DNA from: Propionibacterium sp.
Lineage (GTDB): Bacteria > Actinomycetota > Actinomycetes > Propionibacteriales > Propionibacteriaceae
Assembly: GCA_012517405.1 (NCBI GenBank)
Contig: JAAYVB010000025.1
Location: 124,001-188,000 of the forward strand
Length of the DNA: 64,000 nucleotides
Direction: 5' to 3'
The position numbers and the translations under genes were made by a program. This document shows, piece by piece, positions 16,458-25,094 of this stretch (position 1 is the first letter of the stretch; every line of letters starts with the position of its first letter). The notes under the pieces are model-generated. The model was not told the origin of the DNA, made no database searches, and saw nothing but the letters and a program-made list of their open reading frames with translations.

Positions 16458-18950
16458 TCAGCTCAGGCCGAGGGCGCGATCCTTGGCGGCATGCCCGTCG
16501 GCGAAAGCCGCCCGACGGCGAGCCTCCTTGGCGCGCTGTGCATCGTCCGCCTCGATCAGGGCATCCTGCTCCGCAAACTTGCCGAGCTGCCAGCCGCGAA
16601 TCTCCGGAATGTCCTCGAGGTACTCGACGATGTACTCCTCATGGCGCGCCAGTTGGGCCTCGCACCACTGATAGAGCTCGTGGCTACCCTCCGGCTTGAC
16701 CTTAGAGTTGTTGATGCAGTCCATCACCAGGTGGTACCGGTCGACCTCGTTGCGCACCACCATGTCGAACGGTGTGGTGGTGGTGCCGAGTTCACGGAAA
16801 CCGCGGGCGCGGAAACGGTCAGCGTCCGGACGCCCGTGCACCAGCTGATGAATCGCCCCGGCATAGCCGTGGAAGGCGAAGACGACATCGACATCGGTGG
16901 TGAACGTCTCGGCGAACTCCTTGGCGCTCATACCGTGCGGGTGGTCCTTCGGGCGGTAGAGCGTCATCAGGTCGACCACGTTCACGAAACGAACCTTCAA
17001 CTTCGGCAGCCGGGCCTTGAGGATCTCCGCTGCGGCGACCGCCTCGACGGTGACCACATCGCCGGCCGAGGCGAGCACGATGTCGGGTTCGGCATGACCC
17101 AGTCCCTCGGTGCCGGCCCACTCCCAGATGCCGTAACCGCGGGTGCAGTGCTCGACTGCCTCGTCCATGTTGAGCCATTGCGGCTGCGGCTGCTTGTCCT
17201 GCACGATCAGGTTGACGTAGTTGCGTGACCGGAAGCAGTGATCAGCAACCTCGACCAGGCAGTTGGCATCCGGCGGCAGGTAGATCCGCGCGACATCGCC
17301 GCGCAGGTTGAGCACGACCTGCAGCAGCTCGGGCGACTGATGCGAGAAACCGTTGTGGTCGTTGCGCCAGCAGGTCGAGCTCAGCAGGATATTCGTGCTG
17401 GGCACCTTGGCGCGCCACTCCAGGTGATTGGCCTCCTGAAGCCACTTGGCCTGCTGCATCGTCATGGACGCCGAGACCATGCCGAATGCCTCGTAGGACG
17501 CGAACATGCCGTGCCGTCCGGTCAGCGTGTAGCCGTCCAGCCAGCCGTGACAGTTGTGCTCCGAGAGCACCTCCATCACCCGGCCCTGTCTGCTCAGCTT
17601 CACATCAAAAACACTGGTGTGCTCGGCGAATGCGCGGTCGGAGACCTCGAAGACCGCACCCAGCCGGTTCGAATTGGTCTCGTCCGGACAGAACAGCCGG
17701 AAGTTGGCTGGGTTCTTCGCGTAGATGTCACGCATGAACTCACCGAGCTTACGGGTCGACTCCAGACGCTCGGTGGCGCGGGTCTGGTCGGTCACCTCCA
17801 CGGCGTAGTCGTGGAAGTCCGGCAGGTCCAGGTCCACGGTGAGGCGTCCGCCGTTGGCGTGCGGGTTGGCGCTCATCCGCTTGTCACCGGCGGGGTTGTT
17901 GGCCAGCACCAACGCGCTGGGCGAGCCGTCGGGTTCGAACAGCTCGTCGAGATTGTACGAGCGCATCCACCTCTCGAGCAGCCGCAGATGAGCGGGGTTC
18001 TCCCGCACACCCGACAGCGGCACCTGATGAGCCCGCCAGGTGCCCTCCACGACTTCGCCGTCCACCTCGTGGGGGCCGGTCCAGCCCTTCGGTGAGCGCA
18101 GGATGATCATCGGCCAGACCGGACGCTCGCCATCCCAGTTGCCGCTCCGCGCGGCCTCCTGGATCGCCTTGATGCGCTCGTAGCAGTAGGCCAGGGCATC
18201 AGCAAAACGCTCGTGCATCCACGGCAGATCCTCGCCCTCGACCCAGACCACCTCGTAGCCGTGGCCGGTGAACAGGGCAGCAACCTCATCGGGGTCCTTG
18301 CGGGCCAGCACGGTCGGGCCGGCGATCTTTCCTCCGTTGAGGTGCAGGATCGGCAGCACTGCACCGTCATGGACCGGATTGAGGAAGCTGATGCCTTTCC
18401 AGCCACCCTCCAGCGGACCGGTTTCGGCCTCGCCGTCGCCGACGACCGCGGCCACCAGCAGATCCGGATTATCGAATGCGGCACCGAAGGCGTGCGAGAG
18501 CGCATAGCCCAACTCGCCGCCCTCGTGGATCGAGCCCGGGGTCGTCACCGATGCGTGGCTGGGGATACCGCCGGGCGCGCTGAACTGACGGAACAGCGAC
18601 CGCAGGCCGTCGGCGTCCTGAGTGATCTTCGGGAAGACTTCGGTGTAGTAGCCCTCGAGGTAGCCGGCGGCCACCAGGGCTGGACCACCATGGCCGGGGC
18701 CTGCGATGTACACCATGTCCTGACCGGTATGCCGGATCAGACGGTTGAGATGGGAATAGATGAAGCTCAGGCCGGCACTGGTGCCCCAATGGCCGAGCAG
18801 TCGAGGCTTGATGTCCTCGACGCTCAGCGAGCGCTTCAGCAGCGGGTTTTCCTGCAGATAGATCTGGCCGACGGTCAAGTAGTTCGCGGCACGCCACCAG
18901 GCGTCCACACGCTCGACATCGTCACGAGTCAAAGGCGGAACCAAGGTCAT
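16458..18950 (-). CDS. xfp: Xylulose-5-phosphate/fructose-6-phosphate phosphoketolase
   Basis: Thiamine-diphosphate enzyme that splits xylulose-5-P (and often fructose-6-P) with phosphate to acetyl-phosphate plus an aldose phosphate. The 830-aa length is standard. Signatures: LLGHWGTSAGLSF near residue 54, GPGHGGPA at 84-90, and the TPP/Mg motif GDGEAETGPLEGG from 171 continuing to HLNGGKIAGPT. The C-terminal transketolase-like domain contains CPDETNSNRL and the stretch LLSSTCWRNDHNGFSHQ. Dual activity is common in actinobacteria, but specificity is not readable. It lies downstream of the CoA-transferase/crotonase operon on the same strand, separated by 194 bp with a large inverted repeat. 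Acetyl-P from this enzyme could feed acetate/acetyl-CoA pools. No acetate kinase gene is adjacent. Confidence 0.96.
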   Translation of the reverse strand: MTLVPPLTRDDVERVDAWWRAANYLTVGQIYLQENPLLKRSLSVEDIKPRLLGHWGTSAGLSFIYSHLNRLIRHTGQDMVYIAGPGHGGPALVAAGYLEGYYTEVFPKITQDADGLRSLFRQFSAPGGIPSHASVTTPGSIHEGGELGYALSHAFGAAFDNPDLLVAAVVGDGEAETGPLEGGWKGISFLNPVHDGAVLPILHLNGGKIAGPTVLARKDPDEVAALFTGHGYEVVWVEGEDLPWMHERFADALAYCYERIKAIQEAARSGNWDGERPVWPMIILRSPKGWTGPHEVDGEVVEGTWRAHQVPLSGVRENPAHLRLLERWMRSYNLDELFEPDGSPSALVLANNPAGDKRMSANPHANGGRLTVDLDLPDFHDYAVEVTDQTRATERLESTRKLGEFMRDIYAKNPANFRLFCPDETNSNRLGAVFEVSDRAFAEHTSVFDVKLSRQGRVMEVLSEHNCHGWLDGYTLTGRHGMFASYEAFGMVSASMTMQQAKWLQEANHLEWRAKVPSTNILLSSTCWRNDHNGFSHQSPELLQVVLNLRGDVARIYLPPDANCLVEVADHCFRSRNYVNLIVQDKQPQPQWLNMDEAVEHCTRGYGIWEWAGTEGLGHAEPDIVLASAGDVVTVEAVAAAEILKARLPKLKVRFVNVVDLMTLYRPKDHPHGMSAKEFAETFTTDVDVVFAFHGYAGAIHQLVHGRPDADRFRARGFRELGTTTTPFDMVVRNEVDRYHLVMDCINNSKVKPEGSHELYQWCEAQLARHEEYIVEYLEDIPEIRGWQLGKFAEQDALIEADDAQRAKEARRRAAFADGHAAKDRALGLS

Positions 18951-19040
18951 GGGTCGAGGTTAACCTAGGCCCACCCACGCGATCCGTGCTCTCACGTTTC
19001 CACCTGGGCGGCCCACGATGTGGTAGCGCCGAGCCCCAGA

Positions 19041-19115
19041 TCCCGAACGCTCGCCGTGAATCGGTTCGCTTCTGCTGGAAACGCGAGTGAACTGCTCTAC
19101 GGCGAGCGTCCGGGA
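19041..19115 (-). repeat. Long imperfect inverted repeat between crotonase and phosphoketolase
   Basis: TCCCGAACGCTCGCCGT (19041-19057) is repeated inverted at 19099-19115 with 16 of 17 bases matching. The one difference is a U:G wobble in minus-strand RNA, so the structure fits an RNA made in the direction of both flanking genes. Partial inner pairing (GTTCGC near 19064 and GCGAGTGAAC near 19083) extends it. There is no T tract after it. It could be a terminator, a processing site or a leader element. Confidence 0.6.
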
Positions 19116-19144
19116 GCGCAGCGGTGCTGGGAGGGCTGACCTGA

Positions 19145-19981
19145 CTATCCGTGCAGCACGTCGCGCGGCCCGGGATCATCGAAGCTGCCGCTGAACTGCG
19201 GGGTCCGCTTGTTACGGAAGGCCGCGACACCCTCCACGAAATCGTCGGTGGCCGAACTGGCCGCCGATCCCAGTGCCTCCAGGGTGAGTCGCAGACCTTC
19301 GCCGGACTGACCGTCGATGATCTGCTTGGTCATCTGCAGGGCGATCGGGGCGCGGGTGGCGATCTGCTCGGCGATCTCCCGCGCTTTCGCGACAACCTCA
19401 GGACGTTCGGCGACATCGGTCACCAAGCCCCAGTTGAGCGCCGTTTCGGCGTCCACCATCAACGAGGTGAAGATCATCCGCTTCGCCCGGGCCACCCCCA
19501 CCGTCTTCTGCAGTCGGGCGGTGCCGCCCCACCCCGGCAGGGTGCCGATGCCCAGCTCCGACAGCCCCACCTTGGCATCGGTGGCCATCACGCGGATATC
19601 GCAGGCCAGCGCGAGTTCGAGGCCTCCACCGAACGCGTTGCCGTCGATCGCGGCGATCGACGGCTGCCGCAACCCGGCCAGCTTGTCGAACAGCGCATGT
19701 CCGCGGCGAATCCAGGTGGACCACATGCGAGTGGCCGACAGCTGGCTGAACGCCTTGATATCGGCGCCGGCCGAGAAGGCCCGGTCACCGGCGCTGGTCA
19801 CGATCACGGCGCGCACGTCTTCGGAGTCGTCGATGACGGCCAGGTGCGATTCCAGCTGCTCGACCATGGGAATGGTGAACGAATTCAGCTTGTTCGGCCG
19901 TGAGATGTGAATGACGGCGACGTGACCGTCGACGGTCAGTGTGATCTCGCCATCGGGTTGGACCGGGCTCGGATCTGTCAT
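19145..19981 (-). CDS. Enoyl-CoA hydratase/isomerase (crotonase superfamily)
   Basis: 278-aa crotonase-fold enzyme acting on acyl-CoA thioesters. The oxyanion-hole segments are present: SAGADIKAF near residue 70 and NAFGGGLELALACD. Both glutamates of classical enoyl-CoA hydratase are in place: Glu122 in GGGLELA and Glu142 in LSELGIGTLPGWGGTARL. A true hydratase (trans-2-enoyl-CoA to 3-hydroxyacyl-CoA) is therefore plausible. Its ATG overlaps the stop of the CoA-transferase by 1 nt (TGATG), so the two are translationally coupled and probably act in sequence: CoA activation, then hydration. Chain length is unknown. Confidence 0.93.
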   Translation of the reverse strand: MTDPSPVQPDGEITLTVDGHVAVIHISRPNKLNSFTIPMVEQLESHLAVIDDSEDVRAVIVTSAGDRAFSAGADIKAFSQLSATRMWSTWIRRGHALFDKLAGLRQPSIAAIDGNAFGGGLELALACDIRVMATDAKVGLSELGIGTLPGWGGTARLQKTVGVARAKRMIFTSLMVDAETALNWGLVTDVAERPEVVAKAREIAEQIATRAPIALQMTKQIIDGQSGEGLRLTLEALGSAASSATDDFVEGVAAFRNKRTPQFSGSFDDPGPRDVLHG

Positions 19982-21597
19982 CAGCGGATCTCCCCGGGAA
20001 CCGGAAGCGGACGACGCGGCGCACCGAGTTCGAGACCCATGGGTGCGTCGGTGAAGATGCGCGCGTCCATCAGCTTGAGATCATCGGCAACCGCCAGCGG
20101 AATCCCGGCGCGCGCCAGCACGTCGCACTCCAGATCCACCCCGGGCGCGATCTCGACAACGGTGATGACGCCGTCGCGCAACTCGAGCACGGCACGCTCG
20201 GTGACGTAGGTCACCTGTTGGCCGCGGCTGGCGCCGACCGCGCCCGACCAGGTGATCTGGGCGACCTCGGGCAAGAACTTGGCAATCTTGCCATCGGAGA
20301 TGATCTCCAGGCGTCCGTCACCCAGCCGGACGTCCTTCCTGCCCGCGGTGAACTGGCCGGAGAAGACCAGCCGCTTGGCATGCGCAGTGATATCGGCGAA
20401 ACCACCGACACCGGCGGTGACGTGGGTGGTCGAGCGCATCAGCGACACGTTGACATCGCCGTGCTGCGAGACCTCCATGAAGCTGAGCAGCGCGATGTCG
20501 ATGCCGCCGCCCTGAAGCAGGATGAACTGGTCGGACGACGCAACGATCGCGTCCGGGTTGTAGGCCGCCCCGAAAGCCTTGCCGGTGACCGGGAAACCGC
20601 CGACCGGGCCCTGCTCGATGACCCAGGTGACCTCCCCGTCCAGGCCCTCCTCCATCAGAATGCGCGGCACATTCGCCGAGATGCCGAAGCCGAGGTTGGC
20701 GAGGTCGTAGTGGTGCAACTCCATCGCTGCGCGCCGGGCAATCACCTTCGTGATGTCGAAACCGATGCTCTCGATCTCATCGAGGGACTTGATCTCGGTG
20801 CCCGAGATGGCCGGATCGTAGAAGATGCCACCGGCCTGCTCCTGGGTGGGAGCGACCACGATCGCGTCGACCAGCGCGCCGGGCACGTGAACCTCACGGG
20901 GAGGGTGCTTCTCGGTGGTCGTGCGCTTGACCTGGGCGATCACGATGCCGCCGTTGTTATGGGCGGCCACCGCGGTATCGAGGGTGCCCAGCACCGCTGC
21001 TTCGTCCTCGAAGGTGAGGTTGCCGTACGGATCGGCGGTGGTGGCGCGGATGATCGCAACATCCACCGGGATGGCCGGGACGTAGATCCACTCACGGCCG
21101 TCGAGGGTTTCGATGCGCGCCATGTCGGGGGTGACATCGTTCATCTTGCCGCCCTCGACCCGCGGATCGAAGAAAGTGCCGACGCCGACGTCGGTGAACA
21201 CACCGGGCTGCTTGGCCGCCGAAGCCCGCAGCAACTCGTAGATGACCCCGGAGGGGAACATGTAGGCCTGGCAACCGCCGGACTCCAGCAGCGCGCGGGC
21301 GGCGGGCTTGGGCATCTTGGACGGGCCGGCCGGGTAGGAGCCACCGATGATCCGCGCCAGCAGACCTGGCTTGGCGATGTGGTCGATGCCCGCGATGCCC
21401 GCGGACATGTCACCGGTGTTGATGGCGTGGATCGAGGTGATCTGCTTGGGAGATGCGGTCTGCTCATAGCGTTCGCCGATCGCGGCGAGCACATCGTCGG
21501 GGCAGCCGATGGCTGAGGACGATGAGATCGCGACCGTGGCACCATCAGGGATAAGTGCGGCGGCTTCGGCGGCAGTCAGGATCGGTGGACGACGCAT
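19981..21597 (-). CDS. Acetate/propionate CoA-transferase (family I, PCT/YdiF type)
   Basis: Single-chain CoA-transferase of 538 aa that moves CoA between short-chain acids, with alpha- and beta-like halves fused. Family I features are the N-terminal LTAAEAAALIPDGATVAIS and GVFTDVGVGTFFDPR. The EQGPVGG motif carries the Glu (residue 328) that forms the glutamyl-CoA intermediate. QFILLQGGGIDIA and the C-terminal GQQVTYVTERAVLEL, EIAPGVDLE and LMDARIF also fit. These resemble Clostridium propionicum propionate (lactate/acrylate) CoA-transferase more than the Cat1-type enzyme of the Wood-Werkman cycle. The ATG at 21597 has GAGGAG directly upstream, overlapping the lacI-type stop region, so the genes form one operon. 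Confidence 0.92.
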   Translation of the reverse strand: MRRPPILTAAEAAALIPDGATVAISSSSAIGCPDDVLAAIGERYEQTASPKQITSIHAINTGDMSAGIAGIDHIAKPGLLARIIGGSYPAGPSKMPKPAARALLESGGCQAYMFPSGVIYELLRASAAKQPGVFTDVGVGTFFDPRVEGGKMNDVTPDMARIETLDGREWIYVPAIPVDVAIIRATTADPYGNLTFEDEAAVLGTLDTAVAAHNNGGIVIAQVKRTTTEKHPPREVHVPGALVDAIVVAPTQEQAGGIFYDPAISGTEIKSLDEIESIGFDITKVIARRAAMELHHYDLANLGFGISANVPRILMEEGLDGEVTWVIEQGPVGGFPVTGKAFGAAYNPDAIVASSDQFILLQGGGIDIALLSFMEVSQHGDVNVSLMRSTTHVTAGVGGFADITAHAKRLVFSGQFTAGRKDVRLGDGRLEIISDGKIAKFLPEVAQITWSGAVGASRGQQVTYVTERAVLELRDGVITVVEIAPGVDLECDVLARAGIPLAVADDLKLMDARIFTDAPMGLELGAPRRPLPVPGEIR

Positions 21598-21608
21598 GCG
21601 TGGACTCC

Positions 21609-22619
21609 TCAGTTTCTGGATTGCGATGTGATGGCCGCGCAGCCACAGGAGGCGCGCGGGATGAGTGTGGAGGGGACGAGGATCCGCTCGGGCTCGGCGT
21701 AGGGTTCGGCGAGCCGGCGCAGCAGCAGCCGGGCGGCTTCGCGTCCGGCCAGTTCGCCGGAGGAGGCGACCGAGGTCAGGCTCGGCGTCGAGTAGCGGGC
21801 TTCGGCGACGTCATCGAAGGCCGCCACGAGCAGGTCGTCGGGTACCCGCTTGCCGGCCAGCTGGGCTGCTTCGAGAACGCCGAAGGCCACCTCGTCGGAG
21901 TAGCAGACCAGGGCGTCGGCACCATCGGCGATGGCCGCGGCGGCAGCGTCCACCGCCGCCTGCCGGGCAGGCTCACAGGGGTGGACGACCGGTGGCCGGT
22001 GGCCGGCCTCGGCCAGCGCGCGGACGACGCCGGCGAGCCGCGGTTCGTAGGACGAGAAGTGCGGCAGGCCACCCACGAAGTCGATGTGCCCGGCGCCGTG
22101 TTCGAGCAGATGGGTTGCTGCCTGGTAGGAGCCGGACGCGTTGTCGGCGGCGACGTAGTCGGTCGCCGTGCCGTTGACCCGGCGCACCAGTTGCACCAGC
22201 GGCATCGGGCTGTCGCCCAGGTCCTCGGGCGCCGATCCGTTCGCGGGCACCACCACGACCCCGTCGATCTTGCGTTCGGCGAGTGCGGTGAGAAGCCTCA
22301 GCTGCTGCCCGGGATCGTCGTGGGTGACCCCGGCGAGCACGAGCATGCCCTCCGCCTCGAGCACATCCTGGGCTCCGGTGACGAACTGGGTCAGATAGGG
22401 ATGGCTCAACGCCGGGGCGATCAACCCCACTACTCCGGTACGCGAATTGCGCAGAGCTGCCGCCGAGCGGTCGTAGACGTACCCGAGGGCCTGCATCGAT
22501 TCGCGGACACGCTCACGGGTAGCGTCGGCAACCAGCGGCGAGTCCCGAACGACCAGCGAAGCAGTTGCTCGGGAGACCCCGGCGTGCTCGGCCACATCGA
22601 CCAGTCTGATGCGTGACAT
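21609..22619 (-). CDS. LacI family transcriptional regulator
   Basis: 336 aa from the ATG at 22619; the open frame extends upstream, but the DNA-binding domain starts there. The N-terminal LacI helix-turn-helix and hinge are clear: IRLVDVAEHAGVSRATASLV, then TRERVRESMQALGYVYDRSA. The periplasmic-binding-like effector domain follows (GVVGLIAPALSHPYLTQF, YVAADNASGSYQAATHLLEHG) and ends with TLIPRASCGC. It is the first gene of an operon with the CoA-transferase (11 bp downstream) and crotonase. A 31-bp perfect palindrome 27 bp upstream is the likely self-operator. LacI proteins usually sense sugars; control of an acid-activating operon is unusual, so the ligand is open. Confidence 0.93.
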   Translation of the reverse strand: MSRIRLVDVAEHAGVSRATASLVVRDSPLVADATRERVRESMQALGYVYDRSAAALRNSRTGVVGLIAPALSHPYLTQFVTGAQDVLEAEGMLVLAGVTHDDPGQQLRLLTALAERKIDGVVVVPANGSAPEDLGDSPMPLVQLVRRVNGTATDYVAADNASGSYQAATHLLEHGAGHIDFVGGLPHFSSYEPRLAGVVRALAEAGHRPPVVHPCEPARQAAVDAAAAAIADGADALVCYSDEVAFGVLEAAQLAGKRVPDDLLVAAFDDVAEARYSTPSLTSVASSGELAGREAARLLLRRLAEPYAEPERILVPSTLIPRASCGCAAITSQSRN

Positions 22620-22645
22620 TGCCTTCCAAACGTCGTCGTCCAGGG

Positions 22646-22676
22646 TTTTGGATCGATCTATTAGATCGATCCAAAA
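22646..22676. promoter_or_regulatory. Palindromic operator upstream of the lacI-CoA-transferase-crotonase operon
   Basis: Two perfect 14-bp arms (TTTTGGATCGATCT at 22646-22659 and its complement at 22663-22676) flank the centre ATT. Each arm contains the 8-bp palindrome GATCGATC, so symmetry is nested, with centres 13 bp apart. It lies 27 bp before the regulator ATG, in the position of an autoregulatory operator, and there is no gene end that would call for a terminator here. The rest of the gap (22677-22804) holds a small hairpin GATGCG-GGT-CGCATC at 22752-22766 after the AEC gene, perhaps its terminator. Confidence 0.75.
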
Positions 22677-22804
22677 GGAATCGTAGATTGACCCGCGAGC
22701 GAGTGTCAAGACCGAGTGTCACCACGATCTGCGAGCCTGCCGACCACGCCGGATGCGGGTCGCATCGGGCTATCCGCGGTCGTTGCCGCCGCCCATCACC
22801 GCGG

Positions 22805-23740
22805 CTAGATCAGGTGCACCAACGCGGCAAGCCCCGTCACCGCCGGAATGGACGCGAACGAGGTGATGAAGATCGCGTCGCGGGCCAATTGCACCGACTC
22901 CTCGCCACGCATCGCGAAGATGAAGACGTTCTGCGCGGTTGGCAGGCCCGCCATCACCGTGACTGCCAGGGTGGTCGCCGGATCGAGTCCGAAAACGAAC
23001 CGCGCCAGGGCGAACGCCAGCAGGGGCTGGACGAGCACCTTGAGGACACTGACCGTGATGGTCTCGCCCAGATTGCCGTACCCGGGCAGCGGCCCGGCAC
23101 GCAGCGAGACACCGAAGGCGATGAGCATCGCGGGCACCGCTATCCCGCCGACTAGATCGATGGTCGAGGTCATCAGCTCCGGCAGGCCCACACCGGTCAG
23201 ATTCACCAGCAGCCCAGCGATCACACCGATGGTCATCGGGTTGCGGAACGGCAACGTGATGTTGCGCACCGCGCTGGTCTTCTGGCCGTTCCTCCTCGCG
23301 CTCAGTGCGTCCAGAATGCTCAGGCCGACCGGCTGCAAGAAGACCACCTGGATCAACAGGATCGGCGCCACCCAGCTGGTGTCATGCAGCACGTAGGCCG
23401 CGATCGGCAGGCCCATGTTGTTGGCGTTGACATAGCAGGACGCGAAGCCACCGATCACCTTGTGTCCGGCTCCTCGCTGCCACACCGTCGAGGCCAGCAG
23501 CAGGTAGATGGCGAGGGTGATGAAGATCGCCAGCAGTGACACGATGACGTTCTGCGAGAAGATGCGGCCGAGTTCGGCCCGGCGAAGACTGCCGAACAGC
23601 AGCGCGGGCAGGCCCACCCAGAAGGAAACTTGGGACAGCACGCGCTGACTATGGGCGTCCAGGACCCGGAACTGGGCCAACAACCAACCGATGCCAATGA
23701 CAAACCAGATGGTGAAGAAGCCCGACAGCACATCTTCCAC
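22805..23740 (-). CDS. Auxin efflux carrier (AEC) family transporter
   Basis: Membrane permease of about 311 aa with roughly ten hydrophobic segments. The AEC motif NANNMGLPIA lies in the middle, and FWVGLPALLFGSL near the N-terminus and LPTAQNVFIFA near the C-terminus also fit the family. Bacterial AEC members (MleP, MdcF) carry malate, malonate and other carboxylates. The GTG at 23740 is preferred because AGGG stands about 10-13 nt upstream; a TTG at 23749 lies too close to it. It is on the same strand as, and upstream of, the LacI/CoA-transferase/crotonase operon, and could supply the acid that operon activates. Confidence 0.88.
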   Translation of the reverse strand: MEDVLSGFFTIWFVIGIGWLLAQFRVLDAHSQRVLSQVSFWVGLPALLFGSLRRAELGRIFSQNVIVSLLAIFITLAIYLLLASTVWQRGAGHKVIGGFASCYVNANNMGLPIAAYVLHDTSWVAPILLIQVVFLQPVGLSILDALSARRNGQKTSAVRNITLPFRNPMTIGVIAGLLVNLTGVGLPELMTSTIDLVGGIAVPAMLIAFGVSLRAGPLPGYGNLGETITVSVLKVLVQPLLAFALARFVFGLDPATTLAVTVMAGLPTAQNVFIFAMRGEESVQLARDAIFITSFASIPAVTGLAALVHLI

Positions 23741-23874
23741 GGATGCCAACCCTATATGCTCGCCGATCCGACGTGCGGCGTCCCCACGGTGCAGACGCGT
23801 CCGGCCGCTGCACTCCGGCCGAGTATGGTTGATCCGTCAGCCACCGCGGACCGACGAACCGGCAGGGGACGAGC

Positions 23875-24384
23875 ATGAATCCACTGGAATGGGAGATGCC
23901 CAAGCTGTTGGTCTACGCGACCCTGTTCTGCATCGTGTTCTCCCGAGCTGCCGCGACCTATGCCGTCGGACGCGGTCTGATCGCCGGAGCCTCCCGCATG
24001 AGAATGACGGCGAAAATGCAGGGGGCGCGCTATCGGCAGGCCTGCGAGTTGGTCGCTCGTTTCGGGGCCTTGGTGGTCTCGTTGTGCTTCCTGACGGTCG
24101 GGTTCCAGACGATGGTGCTGCTGGCTTCGGGCGGGCTGCGGATGCCGCTGCGCAAGTTCTTGCCGGCATTGGCCGTGGGCAGCGTCTTGTGGGCTCTGCT
24201 CTACGGCTTCGTCGGCTTCCACGCCCTGCGCGTGGTGTGGGAATTCTCTCCCCTGTTGTGCGCCATCGCGGTCTGCCTGCTGCTCGCCGCGTCGATCGGC
24301 TACGTCTTGTACCGGCGTATCCGAAGCCGCGAATCCGCCCACAGCAAGACCGACCAGTATGTGAGTGAGTCCGTAGCCGAGTGA
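23875..24384 (+). CDS. Small DedA/VTT-like membrane protein with altered signature
   Basis: 169 aa, four predicted membrane segments (about residues 10-32, 62-85, 95-118 and 124-146). The ATG at 23875 has AGGGGACG upstream. The stretch RMPLRKFLPALAVGSVLWALLYGFVGF matches the second half of the DedA/VTT core (RMP.R.F...N..G...W). The normally conserved RF.PG.RT segment before it reads CFLTVGFQT here, lacking the Arg and Pro thought essential in DedA proteins. The N-terminal part is also shorter than in full DedA proteins (about 200 aa). Assignment is therefore tentative. It overlaps azlC by 4 bp (GTGA) and heads the azlCD operon. Confidence 0.65.
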   Translation: MNPLEWEMPKLLVYATLFCIVFSRAAATYAVGRGLIAGASRMRMTAKMQGARYRQACELVARFGALVVSLCFLTVGFQTMVLLASGGLRMPLRKFLPALAVGSVLWALLYGFVGFHALRVVWEFSPLLCAIAVCLLLAASIGYVLYRRIRSRESAHSKTDQYVSESVAE

Positions 24385-25094
24385 AACAGTTGTTGAGCAG
24401 CCCCGCCGTCCGGATGGGGCTGTCGGTTTCGATCGCCACCGGGTTGTACGGGATCTCGTTCGGCGCGCTCGCCGTGGCTGCTGGGCTGAATCGCTGGCAG
24501 GTCCAGGCCTTGAGTGCGCTGATGTTCACCGGCGGCAGTCAGTTCGCGTTCGTCGGCACGTTGAGCGGTGGCGGCATGTCCGCTCTGGTCGCGGCGAGCC
24601 TGCTCGGGATCCGCAATGCGGTCTACGGAGCACAGCTGAACGGATTGCTGACGCCGCGCGGACCATTGAGACTGCTGATGGCCCACCTCACCATTGATGA
24701 ATCGTTCGCCACCACGATGGCCGCCGGCACCGCTCGCGAACAGCGGCGCGGCTTCTGGACCGCAGGCGTGGGCGTCTGGCTGCTGTGGAACCTGTTCACC
24801 TTCATTGGCGCCTGGGCCGGCGATTCCATGAGCGATCCGAAGATCTGGGGGCTGGACGGGGCTGCTGTCGCGGCCTTCCTCGGACTGCTCTGGCCCAGGC
24901 TGCGCAGCCGGGATGCCGCTGCGCTGGCCATCGTGTGCGCACTGGTGACCGTGCTCGCTGTTCCCTTCACTCCCCCGGGTATCCCGCTGCTGGTGGCGGC
25001 AGTGGTAGCGCTGCTGATGCACGCTGTCGGACGTCCAAGCGCCGCCGACCGGTCGGCCGGTCAATCCAGCGGTGTCGGTGGGAGTCCCGAATGA
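24381..25094 (+). CDS. azlC: Branched-chain amino acid exporter, large subunit AzlC
   Basis: 237-aa integral membrane protein of the LIV-E (AzlC/BrnF) family. It starts with a GTG that overlaps the upstream stop. Family traits are GLYGISFGALAVAAGL and the conserved helix SALMFTGGSQFAFVGTL, followed by SLLGIRNAVYGAQL and AHLTIDESFATTM. With AzlD it exports leucine, isoleucine, valine and in some species methionine, limiting toxic accumulation. It is immediately followed by azlD. The junction contains a 17-bp tandem duplication that moved the azlD start 13 nt downstream of the azlC stop. Confidence 0.92.
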   Translation: MKQLLSSPAVRMGLSVSIATGLYGISFGALAVAAGLNRWQVQALSALMFTGGSQFAFVGTLSGGGMSALVAASLLGIRNAVYGAQLNGLLTPRGPLRLLMAHLTIDESFATTMAAGTAREQRRGFWTAGVGVWLLWNLFTFIGAWAGDSMSDPKIWGLDGAAVAAFLGLLWPRLRSRDAAALAIVCALVTVLAVPFTPPGIPLLVAAVVALLMHAVGRPSAADRSAGQSSGVGGSPE

